Counted from the stretch's first letter, positions 42,738 to 51,255 are shown. The stretch: 64,000 bases of DNA from Microbacterium luteolum (GCF_039533965.1 NZ_BAAAUN010000001.1:3074950-3138949); one strand, 5' to 3'. Numbers and translations are program-made. Notes: generated from the letters alone by a model not told the origin.

Positions 42738-44237
42738 ATGAGCATCGATCACAGGGCCAATCCGGCGCCAGTGGACCACGGATCGGACACGGGTGCGTTC
42801 ACCGTGCTCGTCCGGGCCGGCGAGGTGTCGTCCGAGGGGCTCTCCGGGCGCCTGGGGCGCTGGACGCACGGCGACGGCACTCTCGCCGGCCGACTCGCGC
42901 GGGGGATCGCCGGCCTGATCGAGACCGGGGAGCTGCGGCCCGGCGACCGCCTCCCTGCGGAACGCGCGCTCGCTGCCTCCAGCTCGGTGTCCCGGGGCAC
43001 CGTCGTCGCGGCCTACGCCGACCTCGCCGAGAGCGGACTCGTCGAGCGGCGACAGGGCAGTGGCACGCGCATCGCCGGGGCCGCGGCATCCGTCGCCCCC
43101 GTGCACCGTCCGGGTCGCGGCGAGGCGCTGTTCTCCGCCCTGCCGAACGCGATCGACCTGCTGCGGACCGTCCCGCAGATCCCCGAGCTCGCGGTGCAGC
43201 TGATCCGCGATCACCAGCCGCGGCTCGACCTCGCGCTGCTGCCTGAGACGGACCCGGCCGGACTCCCCATCCTGCGCCAGCTCATCGCGGAGATGTACCG
43301 GGCGGAGGGCACACCGACCACGCCCGAGCAGATCCTCGTGACGCACGGCGCGCAGCAGGCGATCAGCCTCGTCGTGAACGCGCTCGTCGGACCGGGCGAC
43401 GTCGTGCTCGCCGAGGAGATCACCTGGCCGGGGGTCACCGATTCGGTGGGTCTGCGCGGCGGCACGGTGCACGGCATCCCGATGGGGCCGGACGGACTCG
43501 ACGTCGACGCGCTCGAACAGGCGCTTGCCCGGCTGCGGCCCGCACTCGTCGCGCTCAACCCGCACCACCAGAACCCCACCGGGACCCGTCTGCCCGCGGC
43601 CGCGCGTCATCGCATCGCCGAGCTCGCGGCGCTGTACGGCGTGCCCGTGATCGAGGACCGCGTCGTCGCCGGCATCTCCTTCGACGGCGTCGTGCCGCCC
43701 ACCCTCGCGGCCGAGCGCCCTGACGCGCCGATCATCGTCGTCGAGTCCGTGTCGAAGTGGGCCTGGGCGGGCCTGCGGATCGGCTGGCTGCGCGCCGACC
43801 CCGTGCTCGTGCGGCGGCTGCGCGGCGCACGGCAGCTCGCCGACCAGTCGACCAGCGTGCCGGGGCAGCTCATCGCGCTCGACCTGATCGCGCACGCCGA
43901 GGAGCTGCGGCGTGCGAACAGCCGCATCCACCAGGAGCGCCTCGGTCTCCTCCAGCGCCTGATGGCCGAGCATCTGTCCGACTGGTACGTCGATCCGCCC
44001 CGTGGCGGCCTCTCGCTCTGGGTGGCGCTGCCCGCCGGCTCCGCCGACGCCCTCGCGAGGATCGCGGCCACGCACGGCGTCTCGATCGCCGGAAGCGCCG
44101 CGTTCGCGGCATCCGTCTCCTCCGACGACCACATCAGGATCCCGTTCACCGCGCCGGACGACGTGCTCACCGAGGGCATCCGCCGGCTCGGGGAGGCATG
44201 GCGCGAATATCGGGAGACTCTCGGGCGTGCTTCCTAG
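42738..44237 (+). CDS. MocR/GabR family PLP-dependent transcriptional regulator
   Basis: 499 residues. A GntR-type winged helix (about 35-110; LARGIAGLIETGELRPGDRL then LAASSSVSRGTVVAAYADLA) is fused to an aspartate-aminotransferase-like domain. The aminotransferase part has ALNPHHQNPTGTRLPAAARH with the PLP-contacting Asn and VESVSKWAWAGLRIGWLRAD with the Schiff-base Lys. PLP binding should therefore be intact. No vitamin B6 or amino-acid catabolic gene is adjacent, so the effector and target are unknown. The ATG at 42738 is chosen since earlier codons overlap the operator repeats. Confidence 0.9.
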   Translation: MSIDHRANPAPVDHGSDTGAFTVLVRAGEVSSEGLSGRLGRWTHGDGTLAGRLARGIAGLIETGELRPGDRLPAERALAASSSVSRGTVVAAYADLAESGLVERRQGSGTRIAGAAASVAPVHRPGRGEALFSALPNAIDLLRTVPQIPELAVQLIRDHQPRLDLALLPETDPAGLPILRQLIAEMYRAEGTPTTPEQILVTHGAQQAISLVVNALVGPGDVVLAEEITWPGVTDSVGLRGGTVHGIPMGPDGLDVDALEQALARLRPALVALNPHHQNPTGTRLPAAARHRIAELAALYGVPVIEDRVVAGISFDGVVPPTLAAERPDAPIIVVESVSKWAWAGLRIGWLRADPVLVRRLRGARQLADQSTSVPGQLIALDLIAHAEELRRANSRIHQERLGLLQRLMAEHLSDWYVDPPRGGLSLWVALPAGSADALARIAATHGVSIAGSAAFAASVSSDDHIRIPFTAPDDVLTEGIRRLGEAWREYRETLGRAS

Positions 44238-44240
44238 GAT
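44235..44240 (+). promoter_or_regulatory. Leaderless -10 box TAGGAT
   Basis: TAGGAT is followed by GACCGC and the ATG at 44247; its first bases overlap the MocR stop codon region. Confidence 0.5.
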
Positions 44241-44246
44241 GACCGC

Positions 44247-44741
44247 ATGAAACGGATGCCGCGCCACACGCTCTGGATCTCGATCGCGGGCGTGCTCGCC
44301 GTCAGCGCCTATGCCGCGCTCGCCGCTGTGCAGATCCTCGTGCTGAACCCGTTGGCGGCGGCGCCGGGGATGACGCTCGAGGAGATCCGCGCGGAGATGG
44401 CCGCGGCGAACGAGAGTCTGGGGCACCAGACGGTGTTCTTCGTCCTCGGGATCGGCGTGGCGCTGGCCGTCGGGGTGGCCGTCGTCTCGATGATCGCCAA
44501 GGCGCCGCCGATCGTTCCGGGGATGAGTTTCCTCGCCCTCCTCATGTGCGGGGTCGTCGGGTACTTCGCCGCTTCGTTCACCGCCGGCATGGGCCTCGCC
44601 GACACGTTCGGGATCAGCGGTGCCGACTACTCGCCCTGGGCGCTGCCGCTGTACGGCGTGAGCGCCGGCGCGGCGATCGTCGTGATCGTCGGCGGGATCG
44701 CCATGGCAACGCGGAATCGCACCTCGACCGCCCCGGCCTGA
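44247..44741 (+). CDS. Small four-helix membrane protein, unknown
   Basis: 164 residues with four membrane helices (about 8-28, 62-85, 92-115 and 131-152) and an extracytoplasmic helix between the first two (MTLEEIRAEMAAANESLGHQ). I recognise no family. It begins 9 nt after the MocR stop but has its own leaderless box, so it may be expressed with or without MocR. The C-terminus is a short Arg/Thr tail. Confidence 0.72.
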   Translation: MKRMPRHTLWISIAGVLAVSAYAALAAVQILVLNPLAAAPGMTLEEIRAEMAAANESLGHQTVFFVLGIGVALAVGVAVVSMIAKAPPIVPGMSFLALLMCGVVGYFAASFTAGMGLADTFGISGADYSPWALPLYGVSAGAAIVVIVGGIAMATRNRTSTAPA

Positions 44742-44783
44742 GACCGGTCACGGAATCCCGCCCTCGGGCCGTCCGGCAGCGAC

Positions 44784-44789
44784 TAGCGT
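44784..44789 (+). promoter_or_regulatory. Leaderless -10 box TAGCGT of the aldo/keto reductase
   Basis: TAGCGT is followed by GGGAGC and the ATG at 44796. Confidence 0.5.
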
Positions 44790-44795
44790 GGGAGC

Positions 44796-45809
44796 ATGGT
44801 CAACTATCGCTATCTCGGAAACAGCGGTCTCAAGGTCTCGGAGATCACCTACGGCAACTGGGTCACCCACGCCTCCCAGGTCGGCGACGACGCCGCCGTC
44901 AAGACGGTCCACGCAGCGCTCGACGCCGGCATCACCACGTTCGACACGGCGGACACCTATGCCAACACGGCCGCAGAGGTCGTGCTCGGCAAGGCTCTCG
45001 AGGGTCAGCGTCGCGAGGGTCTCGAGATCTTCACCAAGGTCTACTTCCCGACCGGCCCGAAGGGCCCGAACGACACCGGCCTGAGCCGCAAGCACATCCT
45101 CGAGTCGATCAACGGCTCGCTGAAGCGTCTCGGCACGGACTACGTCGACCTCTACCAGGCGCACCGCTTCGACTACGAGACGCCGCTCGAGGAGACCTTC
45201 CAGGCCTTCGCCGACGTCGTGCGCCAGGGCAAGGCGCTGTACATCGGCGTCTCGGAGTGGACGGCCGAGCAGCTGCGCGAGGGCCACGCGCTCGCGAAGC
45301 AGCTGGGCGTGCAGCTCATCTCGAACCAGCCGCAGTACTCGATGCTGTGGCGGGTCATCGAGGGCAAGGTCGTCCCGGCATCCGAAGAGCTCGGTATCTC
45401 GCAGATCGTCTGGTCGCCGATGGCGCAGGGCGTGCTCAGCGGCAAGTACCTTCCCGGTCAGCCGGTCCCCGAGGGGTCGCGCGCGACCGACCCGCACAGC
45501 GGCGCCGACTTCATCAAGAGCTTCCTGCAGGACGACATCCTCACCGCCGTGCAGCGGCTCAAGCCGATCGCCGACGAGGCGGGTCTGTCGATGCCGCAGC
45601 TCGCGATCGCCTGGGTGCTGCAGAACCCGAACATCGCCGCGGCGCTGGTCGGAGCCTCTCGCCCGGAGCAGCTCGCCGAGACGGTCAAGGCCTCGGGTGT
45701 CAAGCTCGACGCCGACACCCTCGCCGCGATCGACACGGCGCTGGGCGACGCGGTCAACCGCGACGCCGAGCACACGTACTCGGTGTCGCCGAAGGCTCGT
45801 CTGACCTGA
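44796..45809 (+). CDS. Aldo/keto reductase, Kv-beta-like family
   Basis: 337-residue NADPH-dependent TIM-barrel reductase. The tetrad is visible: Asp and Tyr in TFDTADTYANTAAEVVLG, Lys in IFTKVYFPTGPKG and His in YQAHRFDYETPLEE. The opening RYLGNSGLKVSEITYGNW and NQPQYSMLWRVIEGKVVP place it with voltage-gated-channel beta-subunit-like bacterial reductases. The substrate is probably a reactive aldehyde or ketone. It is transcribed alone and ends in the nested palindrome at 45824-45913. Confidence 0.92.
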   Translation: MVNYRYLGNSGLKVSEITYGNWVTHASQVGDDAAVKTVHAALDAGITTFDTADTYANTAAEVVLGKALEGQRREGLEIFTKVYFPTGPKGPNDTGLSRKHILESINGSLKRLGTDYVDLYQAHRFDYETPLEETFQAFADVVRQGKALYIGVSEWTAEQLREGHALAKQLGVQLISNQPQYSMLWRVIEGKVVPASEELGISQIVWSPMAQGVLSGKYLPGQPVPEGSRATDPHSGADFIKSFLQDDILTAVQRLKPIADEAGLSMPQLAIAWVLQNPNIAAALVGASRPEQLAETVKASGVKLDADTLAAIDTALGDAVNRDAEHTYSVSPKARLT

Positions 45810-45823
45810 CGCCCGCTCTGCTC

Positions 45824-45913
45824 CTCTGTCGAGCCGCCCCCTTACGACCGAACCGGCCCCTTGTGCACGTGCACAAGGGGCCGGTTCGTACAGCAAGGGG
45901 CGGCTCGGCAGAG
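45824..45913. terminator. Nested palindrome between convergent genes (40-bp perfect core)
   Basis: Positions 45849-45888 are a perfect 40-bp palindrome without a loop (arms start CGAACCGGCCCC and end GGGGCCGGTTCG). It is flanked by outer arms at 45824-45843 and 45895-45913 that pair with one indel. It probably terminates both convergent transcripts, and it has a diverged relative at 51271-51352. Confidence 0.75.
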
Positions 45914-45921
45914 AGGTGGGG

Positions 45922-46842
45922 CTACTCCTTCACCGCACCCGCGGTCAGGCCCTGCACGATCCAGCGGCTCGCGAGCGCGAACATCGCCATGGTCGGCAGG
46001 ATCGTGAGGACCGCGGCGGCGCTCATGGAGCCCCAGTCGATGTTGAACGTCGAGATGAAGCCGTTCAGCGCCGAGGGGACAGTGCGGTTCGCGTCGGTGT
46101 TCATCAGGACGACCGACAGGAACAGCTCGTTCCAGCAGTTCACGAAGTTGAAGATGAACGCCGCGATGATGCCGGGCGTCATGACCGGGACCAGCACGCG
46201 GAACAGGGCCCCGAGGCGGGAGCATCCGTCGATCATCGCCGCCTCCTCCAGCGCGTCGGGCACGTTCTCGAAGAAGCCGCGCAGCATGACCGTCGAGAAC
46301 GGGATGCAGATCGCGATGTAGACGAGGATCAGGCCGGGCTTCGTGTCGACCAGGCCCAGGTCGGTCATCATCGAGTACAGCGGCCCCAGGGCGATGAACG
46401 CCGGGATCATCTGCGTGAGCAGGAACGCGATCAGCACCGCGCCCTTGCCGCGGAACTCGAAGCGGGCGATCACGTAGGCGGAGAGCAGGGCGATCAGCGT
46501 CGCCACCGCTCCCGCGACGATCGCCACCAGGGCCGAGTTGCCGAGGAACACCGCGAACGAGCTCTGCTGGAACAGGCTCACGTAGTTCTCGAACGAGGGC
46601 TCGCTGGGCCAGTACTCGATCGGGAACCGGTTGATCGTGCCCGGCGACTTGATCGATGTCAGTGCGATCCAGTACAGCGGGAAGAGGGTGATCACGAGCC
46701 ACAGCCCGAGGCCGACGACACGGACGACGCCACCGGGCGTCACCTTGCGCTTCTGTCGCGGAGCCTTTGCCAGGTCGGGGACGGTGAGACGCCGGGTCTC
46801 CGTCATCGAACTCCCCGTGCCTGTCGTGCCGGTGACGGTCAT
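45922..46842 (-). CDS. Carbohydrate ABC transporter permease (MalG type)
   Basis: 306-residue inner-membrane subunit with six helices. The EAA loop EEAAMIDGCSRLGALFRVLV contacts the ATPase. An N-terminal polar stretch (TETRRLTVPDLAKAPRQKRK) precedes helix 1, and MTETRRL is a possible later start. The ATG at 46842 overlaps the upstream permease gene by 4 nt. It is the last gene of the binding-protein/MalF/MalG set. No ATPase is encoded here, so it presumably uses a shared MsmX-like ATPase. Confidence 0.92.
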   Translation of the reverse strand: MTVTGTTGTGSSMTETRRLTVPDLAKAPRQKRKVTPGGVVRVVGLGLWLVITLFPLYWIALTSIKSPGTINRFPIEYWPSEPSFENYVSLFQQSSFAVFLGNSALVAIVAGAVATLIALLSAYVIARFEFRGKGAVLIAFLLTQMIPAFIALGPLYSMMTDLGLVDTKPGLILVYIAICIPFSTVMLRGFFENVPDALEEAAMIDGCSRLGALFRVLVPVMTPGIIAAFIFNFVNCWNELFLSVVLMNTDANRTVPSALNGFISTFNIDWGSMSAAAVLTILPTMAMFALASRWIVQGLTAGAVKE

Positions 46843-47801
46843 CGCTGGGCCTTCCGCATCGCCATCAGGTAGAACGCGCAGAACACGAACAGGAACGCCA
46901 CGACGATGAGGCCGATCGCGCTCGCGAGGCCGTAGTTGCCCTGCTGGGTGTAGTTGATCATCCAGGTCGTGATGATGTGGGTCTGGTTCGCGGGTCCGCC
47001 GTTGGTCATCGCGTAGATGATGTCCGGGAAGTTGAAGATCCAGATCACGCGCAGCAGGATCGTGAGCAGCAGCGTCACGGCGATGTACGGGATGATGATC
47101 GAGAACAGCTGCCGCACCTTGCCGGCGCCGTCGAGGCTCGCGGCCTCCAGCATCTCGTCCGGGACGGACTGGAGCGCGGCCAGGATCATGATCGCGAAGA
47201 ACGTCACGCCGTACCAGATGTTGGCGACGATCACGGCGATCATCGCGAGCTTCGGGTCGGCGAGCCAGGGGAGCGGCGCGTCGATGAGTCCGGCCTTCAT
47301 CAGCAGGTCGTTCACCACGCCGAACTCGGCGTTGAACATCCAGCGGAACAGCATCCCGATGAGGAAGCCCGACACGGCCCACGGGAAGAACACGAGGGCC
47401 TGGTAGAGCCCGCGGAAGCGGAACCGCTTGCGCAAGGCGAGCGCGATGAGGAAGCCGATCACGAGCTGCGGGACGAGCGAGCCGACCACCCAGAGGATCG
47501 AGTTCCAGGCGACGACGGGGAACGCCGGGTCCTGGAACACCGCGACGAAGTTGTCGAAGCCGACGAACGGGGTCGAGGTGAGGTCCCAGAGGTTCCAGTC
47601 GTGGAAGGCCATGCGGGCGCCCTGCAGCATCGGCCAGTACGTGAACCAGCACACGAAGACGATCGCCGGGGCCATGAAGGCCAGGAGAGTCAGCGCATGC
47701 CGGCCGCGGAACTGCCGGCGGCGAGGGCCGGGGGAGGCCCCGCCGCGCGACTGCACGGATGCAGTGGCGGCGGAGCCTCCCTCACGAGCGGTCAGGGCCA
47801 C
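46839..47801 (-). CDS. Carbohydrate ABC transporter permease (MalF type)
   Basis: 320 residues, six membrane helices after an Arg/Gly-rich N-terminus. The MalF-type extracytoplasmic region FHDWNLWDLTSTPFVGFDNF follows helix 1, and the EAA loop is EAASLDGAGKVRQLFSII. The start overlaps by spacing only: its GTG is 3 nt after the binding-protein gene stop. It forms the channel with the MalG-type subunit, with which it overlaps by 4 nt. Confidence 0.92.
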   Translation of the reverse strand: MALTAREGGSAATASVQSRGGASPGPRRRQFRGRHALTLLAFMAPAIVFVCWFTYWPMLQGARMAFHDWNLWDLTSTPFVGFDNFVAVFQDPAFPVVAWNSILWVVGSLVPQLVIGFLIALALRKRFRFRGLYQALVFFPWAVSGFLIGMLFRWMFNAEFGVVNDLLMKAGLIDAPLPWLADPKLAMIAVIVANIWYGVTFFAIMILAALQSVPDEMLEAASLDGAGKVRQLFSIIIPYIAVTLLLTILLRVIWIFNFPDIIYAMTNGGPANQTHIITTWMINYTQQGNYGLASAIGLIVVAFLFVFCAFYLMAMRKAQR

Positions 47802-47804
47802 GGG

Positions 47805-49115
47805 TCAGCCCTTCTCCGCGGCGTACTTCTCGGTCCAGAACTGATCCCAGGAGGCCAGCAGGTCGCTGGTCGACATGTTGCCGAGGAGCACGTTCTGCAC
47901 ATCCTGGTCGGACTTCTGGATCCACTCGGTCCACCAGCTGACACCGCGCGGCTGGCGCACGTTGACGTAGGTGTCGGGGTTCTCCGTCATGGTGACGTAG
48001 CTCGTCCACGGGCCCGTGGAGTAGAACTCGTCGTCGGCAGCGTCGGTGATGATCGGCACGAGGCTGTTCGCCTGCGCGAATTCGGTGGCGGGCTCGGCCG
48101 ACGAGAGGAACTCGACGAGCTTCACCGCCGCCTCCTTGTTCTCGCTCGCCTCGGCGACGCCCCATCCGGCGACGGCCAGCGGCTGCGCGGCCTTGCCCGA
48201 GGGCCCGGTGAGCAGGGGAGCGGTGTCCCACTGGTCCTCGGTGAGGTTCGAGTCCTGCACGGTCGCGATGACCTCGGGGTCCTGCAGCAGGAACGCCGTG
48301 GTTCCGTTGGTGAAGCCGGCCACCATCTCGGGGTAGCCCCACGACACGGCCGAGGGTGGGGATGCCTCCTTGAAGAGGTCGAAGTAGTCGTCCACGGCAT
48401 CCTGCGCCTCGGGGGCGGCGAAGATGGTCGTGCCGTCCTTCATGAGGAACGCGTCGTCGACGTTCAGGCCGTCGATCGTGTACGCCTCGATCGCGGCGAC
48501 CACGTTGCTGTTCGCGTTGGGGCCGCCGCGGAAGGCGTAGCCGTAGACGTTGTTCGACGGGTCCTGGATCGCGGATGCCTGCTCGAGCAGGTCTTCCCAG
48601 CTCTTCGGCGGGCCGTCGAACCCGGCCTTCTCGACGAGGTCGGTGCGGTAGAACAGCGACAGGCCGTAGAAGCCGTAGGGGACGAAGTAGCTCTTGCCGT
48701 CCTCGGCGACCGATGCGGACTTGGCGTTGTCGGTCAGGGCGTCCCAGCCGTCCCAGTCCTTCAGGTCGTCGCCCAGGTCGTACAGCCAGCCGTTGTTGGC
48801 GAACGGTCCGACCGTGATGTCGCGCACCTCGAGGAGGTCGACGCCCTTGCCGGACTGCAGCATCTGCTGGATCTTCGCATCCGCCTGCTCGGTGGGAGGC
48901 GAGACCAGGTTGACCTTGATCTTCGGGTTCTCCTTCTCGAACTCGTCGAGGAGCCCGCGGATGAGGTCGGTGCGTGCCGGGTTGGTCAGACTCTCGACCA
49001 TCTGCAGGGTGACGGTCCCGTCGGCGGACGGGCCGCCGCCGGCGGAGCAGCCGGTGAGCGCGAGGACGGCGACGGTGCCGATGCCTGCTGCTGTCGTCAA
49101 GATCTTGTTCTTCAC
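47805..49115 (-). CDS. Extracellular solute-binding lipoprotein (carbohydrate ABC importer)
   Basis: 436 residues. The lipobox LALTGCSAGG puts the lipidated Cys at 23, so the protein sits outside the membrane. The mature part is a type I sugar-binding fold: FEKENPKIKVNLVSPPTEQA, GWLYDLGDDLKDWDGWDALT, PYGFYGLSLFYRTDLVEKAG and the C-terminal WTEWIQKSDQDVQNVLLGNM. The ligand is unknown. It is the first transporter gene, directly after the class V PLP enzyme gene and a G-rich repeat. It is probably in the regulon of the divergent FCD-type GntR protein. Confidence 0.92.
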   Translation of the reverse strand: MKNKILTTAAGIGTVAVLALTGCSAGGGPSADGTVTLQMVESLTNPARTDLIRGLLDEFEKENPKIKVNLVSPPTEQADAKIQQMLQSGKGVDLLEVRDITVGPFANNGWLYDLGDDLKDWDGWDALTDNAKSASVAEDGKSYFVPYGFYGLSLFYRTDLVEKAGFDGPPKSWEDLLEQASAIQDPSNNVYGYAFRGGPNANSNVVAAIEAYTIDGLNVDDAFLMKDGTTIFAAPEAQDAVDDYFDLFKEASPPSAVSWGYPEMVAGFTNGTTAFLLQDPEVIATVQDSNLTEDQWDTAPLLTGPSGKAAQPLAVAGWGVAEASENKEAAVKLVEFLSSAEPATEFAQANSLVPIITDAADDEFYSTGPWTSYVTMTENPDTYVNVRQPRGVSWWTEWIQKSDQDVQNVLLGNMSTSDLLASWDQFWTEKYAAEKG

Positions 49116-49136
49116 GATGTGCCTCTCAGTTGGTGT

Positions 49137-49179
49137 TTCGGGTGGGGTGCGGGTTTCGGGTGGGGGTGCGGGTCAGGGG
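49137..49179 (+). repeat. G-tract direct repeat (possible quadruplex) between the PLP-enzyme and binding-protein genes
   Basis: TTCGGGTGGGGTGCGGG is followed at once by TTCGGGTGGGGGTGCGGG, then TCAGGGG: seven G-runs of three or more within 40 nt on the plus strand. This is the template strand for the minus-strand operon. The tract reaches into the stop codon of the upstream gene. Confidence 0.65.
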
Positions 49180-50408
49180 ATGATGACGGATGCCGCGGGC
49201 CGGATGCCGGCGCGCTGGAGGATCTTCGGGATGCAGCGCTCGACGAAAGCCTCGAAGTCGGAGGCCTCGGAGTAGAGGTGCGCCGAGAGGCGGAAGTAGC
49301 CGATGCCGCGGAAGCTCGTGAAAGCGGTCTCGACGCCGGTCTCGTCGAGCAGGTCCATGCGCAGGGCGTCGGCCTCCTCCCGCGTGGCACCGAGGCCGAG
49401 GGGAAGGCGGACGAGCCGCATCGACGGCACGGGCGAGGGGAGCGGGGTGAGGGGTTCTTCGTCGGCGTACGGGCGGAAGCCCTCGGCGATGATCTCGGCA
49501 CCGGCATCCGCCAGGGCCGCCATCGTCTCGCGCGCCCGCTGCCAGCCGTACTCGTTCTCGATGAAGTCGATGGCGGCCGGGGTGGCGAGGTAGGTCGTCG
49601 CGTCGATCGTGCCCTGCGTGTCGAAGCGCGTCGGGAAGGACTCCTGCGCGGCCCACGAGTCGATGAGGGGCCAGAGCTCCTCGCGGTCGTGGGTCTCGGT
49701 GACGAGCAGGGCCGAGCCCCGCGGAGCGCAGGGCCACTTGTGCAGGTTGCCGAACCACCAGTCGCCGCCGGCGACGGCTGCGGCATCCGGGACGAGACCG
49801 GGCGCATGCGCGCCGTCGACGAGGGTGCGCACGCCCCGCTCGGCCGCGAGTGCGGCGATGCGCCGCGTCGGGAGGAGACGGGCGGTGGGGGAGGTGATCT
49901 GGTCGACGACGATGAGTTTCGTTCGTGCGGTGAGCGCGTCGGCGAAGCGCTCGACGATCTCGTCGTCGGAACCCAGCAGCGGAAGCTCGACGACCCGCAC
50001 GGTTGCGCCGAAGCGACGGGCGAGGCGCTGCGCCCCCATCGTGATCGCGCCGTACCCCTGATCGGTGACGAGGATCTCGTCCCCGCTCTCGAGGCGGAGC
50101 GCGTTGTAGACCACGGTCGCGGCGGCGGAAGCGTTCGGCACGAAGGCGCTGTCCTCAGGGCGTGCGCCCACGAAGGGAGCTGTGCGCTCACGGGCGGCGC
50201 GGACGCGTTCGGCGATGCGGGGGAACCACTCGACCGGGCTGAGATCCGCCTTGCGGCGGAGTGCGTCCTGCTGTTCGACGACGGCTGTGGGGACGGCGCC
50301 GAACGAGCCGTGGTTCAGATGGATGATCGCCGGATCCAGGGGCCAGGCATCCCGCGCGCGGTCGAACGACCTCAGTCGGATCGGGGCGGGGAAACCGGTG
50401 GCCTGCAT
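49173..50408 (-). CDS. Class V aminotransferase-fold PLP enzyme (isopenicillin-N-epimerase-like)
   Basis: 411 residues, PLP fold-type I class V. HLNHGSFGAVPTAVVEQQDA at the N-terminus is the group's cofactor-phosphate loop. VDGAHAPGLVPDAAAVAGGD has the PLP-Asp, and WWFGNLHKWPCAPRGSALLV the Schiff-base Lys. Relatives act as epimerases, cysteine desulfurase-like lyases or hercynylcysteine lyases, so the reaction cannot be named. It lies 57 nt upstream of the binding-protein gene on the same strand and probably processes the imported compound. Two FadR-type operator sequences lie in its 5' region. Confidence 0.88.
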   Translation of the reverse strand: MQATGFPAPIRLRSFDRARDAWPLDPAIIHLNHGSFGAVPTAVVEQQDALRRKADLSPVEWFPRIAERVRAARERTAPFVGARPEDSAFVPNASAAATVVYNALRLESGDEILVTDQGYGAITMGAQRLARRFGATVRVVELPLLGSDDEIVERFADALTARTKLIVVDQITSPTARLLPTRRIAALAAERGVRTLVDGAHAPGLVPDAAAVAGGDWWFGNLHKWPCAPRGSALLVTETHDREELWPLIDSWAAQESFPTRFDTQGTIDATTYLATPAAIDFIENEYGWQRARETMAALADAGAEIIAEGFRPYADEEPLTPLPSPVPSMRLVRLPLGLGATREEADALRMDLLDETGVETAFTSFRGIGYFRLSAHLYSEASDFEAFVERCIPKILQRAGIRPAASVIIP

Positions 50409-50433
50409 GGGTCCTCTTCAACACGTCGGGGGG

Positions 50434-50448
50434 AGTTGTTGCACAACT
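50434..50448. promoter_or_regulatory. FadR/FCD-type operator site 1
   Basis: AGTTGT-TGC-ACAACT is an exact inverted repeat. Its core TTGT-N3-ACAA fits the GntR/FadR consensus TNGTNNNACNA. It is 26 bp upstream of the PLP-enzyme gene. Confidence 0.65.
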
Positions 50449-50495
50449 TTGCCATAGCGCTGTCTAGATCACCAGATATCACGGATAATTTAATA

Positions 50496-50512
50496 AAGTC
50501 GTCATACGACTT
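50496..50512. promoter_or_regulatory. FadR/FCD-type operator site 2
   Basis: AAGTCGT-CAT-ACGACTT is an exact 7-bp-arm inverted repeat with core TCGT-N3-ACGA, again fitting TNGTNNNACNA. It lies 42-76 bp before the two candidate starts of the regulator gene. Confidence 0.68.
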
Positions 50513-50571
50513 GGTCGCGTCGTTCGCGTCCGACAGACTCACAGGAGATCCGAGTGCCAGAGAGGAACACG

Positions 50572-51255
50572 ATGAGCGCGTTGGACAAAGCGCTGCACGG
50601 ACTGCGGGCGCTCATCGCCGACGGTGCGCTGCGGCCGGGAGACCGGCTGCCCAGTGAAGGCGAGCTGTGCGAGACGCTCGGCGTCTCCCGCGGATCACTC
50701 CGTGAAGCGATCCGCACGCTCGGCGCCCTCGGCGTGCTCGAGACCCGGCACGGGTCGGGCAGTTATGTGAGCGAGCTGCGGGCCGCCGACCTGATCGGGA
50801 GCCTGTCGCTCACCGTCGGGCTGTTGCCGATGGCGGGGGTGCTCGAGCTCACCGAGCTGCGCCGGGTGCTCGAACCGCACGCCGCGGCGCTCGCCGCAGC
50901 ACGCATCGATGCCGAGACGGTGGAGAAGCTCGATGAGCTCCTGGGCGAGATCGAGGAGAGCGACGACTTCGATGATCACTCGCGGCTCGACCATGAGTTC
51001 CACATGACGATCTCGAAGGTCGCAGGCAACGACGCCCTCACCAGCCTCATCGATGTGCTCCGGTCGCGCTCGCGCGCCTACCGGATCCACGATGCGCACG
51101 ACGCCGCGGAGCTCAAGCTGCACTCGGATGCCGGACACCGGGCGATCCTGCGCGGTCTCGCCGCGGCCGATCCGGTCGCTGCCTCTGCGGCGGCGTCATC
51201 CCACGTCGCGTACACGGAGTACTGGGTGCGCAAGTACACCGAGGTGGAGGAGTAG
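50572..51255 (+). CDS. GntR family regulator, FadR/FCD subfamily
   Basis: About 227 residues. The winged helix is at 5-70 (LRALIADGALRPGDRLPSEG; ETLGVSRGSLREAIRTLGAL) and the FCD ligand domain at 90-225. The FCD domain carries the metal-site Asp/His pattern in DDHSRLDHEFHMTISKVAGN and SDAGHRAILRGLAA. The start is ambiguous: ATG 50572 follows AGAGAGGAACACG, but GTG 50554 with AGGAG upstream would add six residues. Divergent from the PLP-enzyme/importer operon, with two palindromic operators in the gap, so it is most likely their local repressor. Confidence 0.9.
   Translation: MSALDKALHGLRALIADGALRPGDRLPSEGELCETLGVSRGSLREAIRTLGALGVLETRHGSGSYVSELRAADLIGSLSLTVGLLPMAGVLELTELRRVLEPHAAALAAARIDAETVEKLDELLGEIEESDDFDDHSRLDHEFHMTISKVAGNDALTSLIDVLRSRSRAYRIHDAHDAAELKLHSDAGHRAILRGLAAADPVAASAAASSHVAYTEYWVRKYTEVEE

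Noticed and set aside
46977..50657. Very long open frame on the plus strand across the importer operon (about 1,200 codons)
   Set aside because: It runs antisense to four genes with clear family motifs. Its composition (Arg/Gly/Asp/His-rich, no domain) is that of a high-GC shadow frame.
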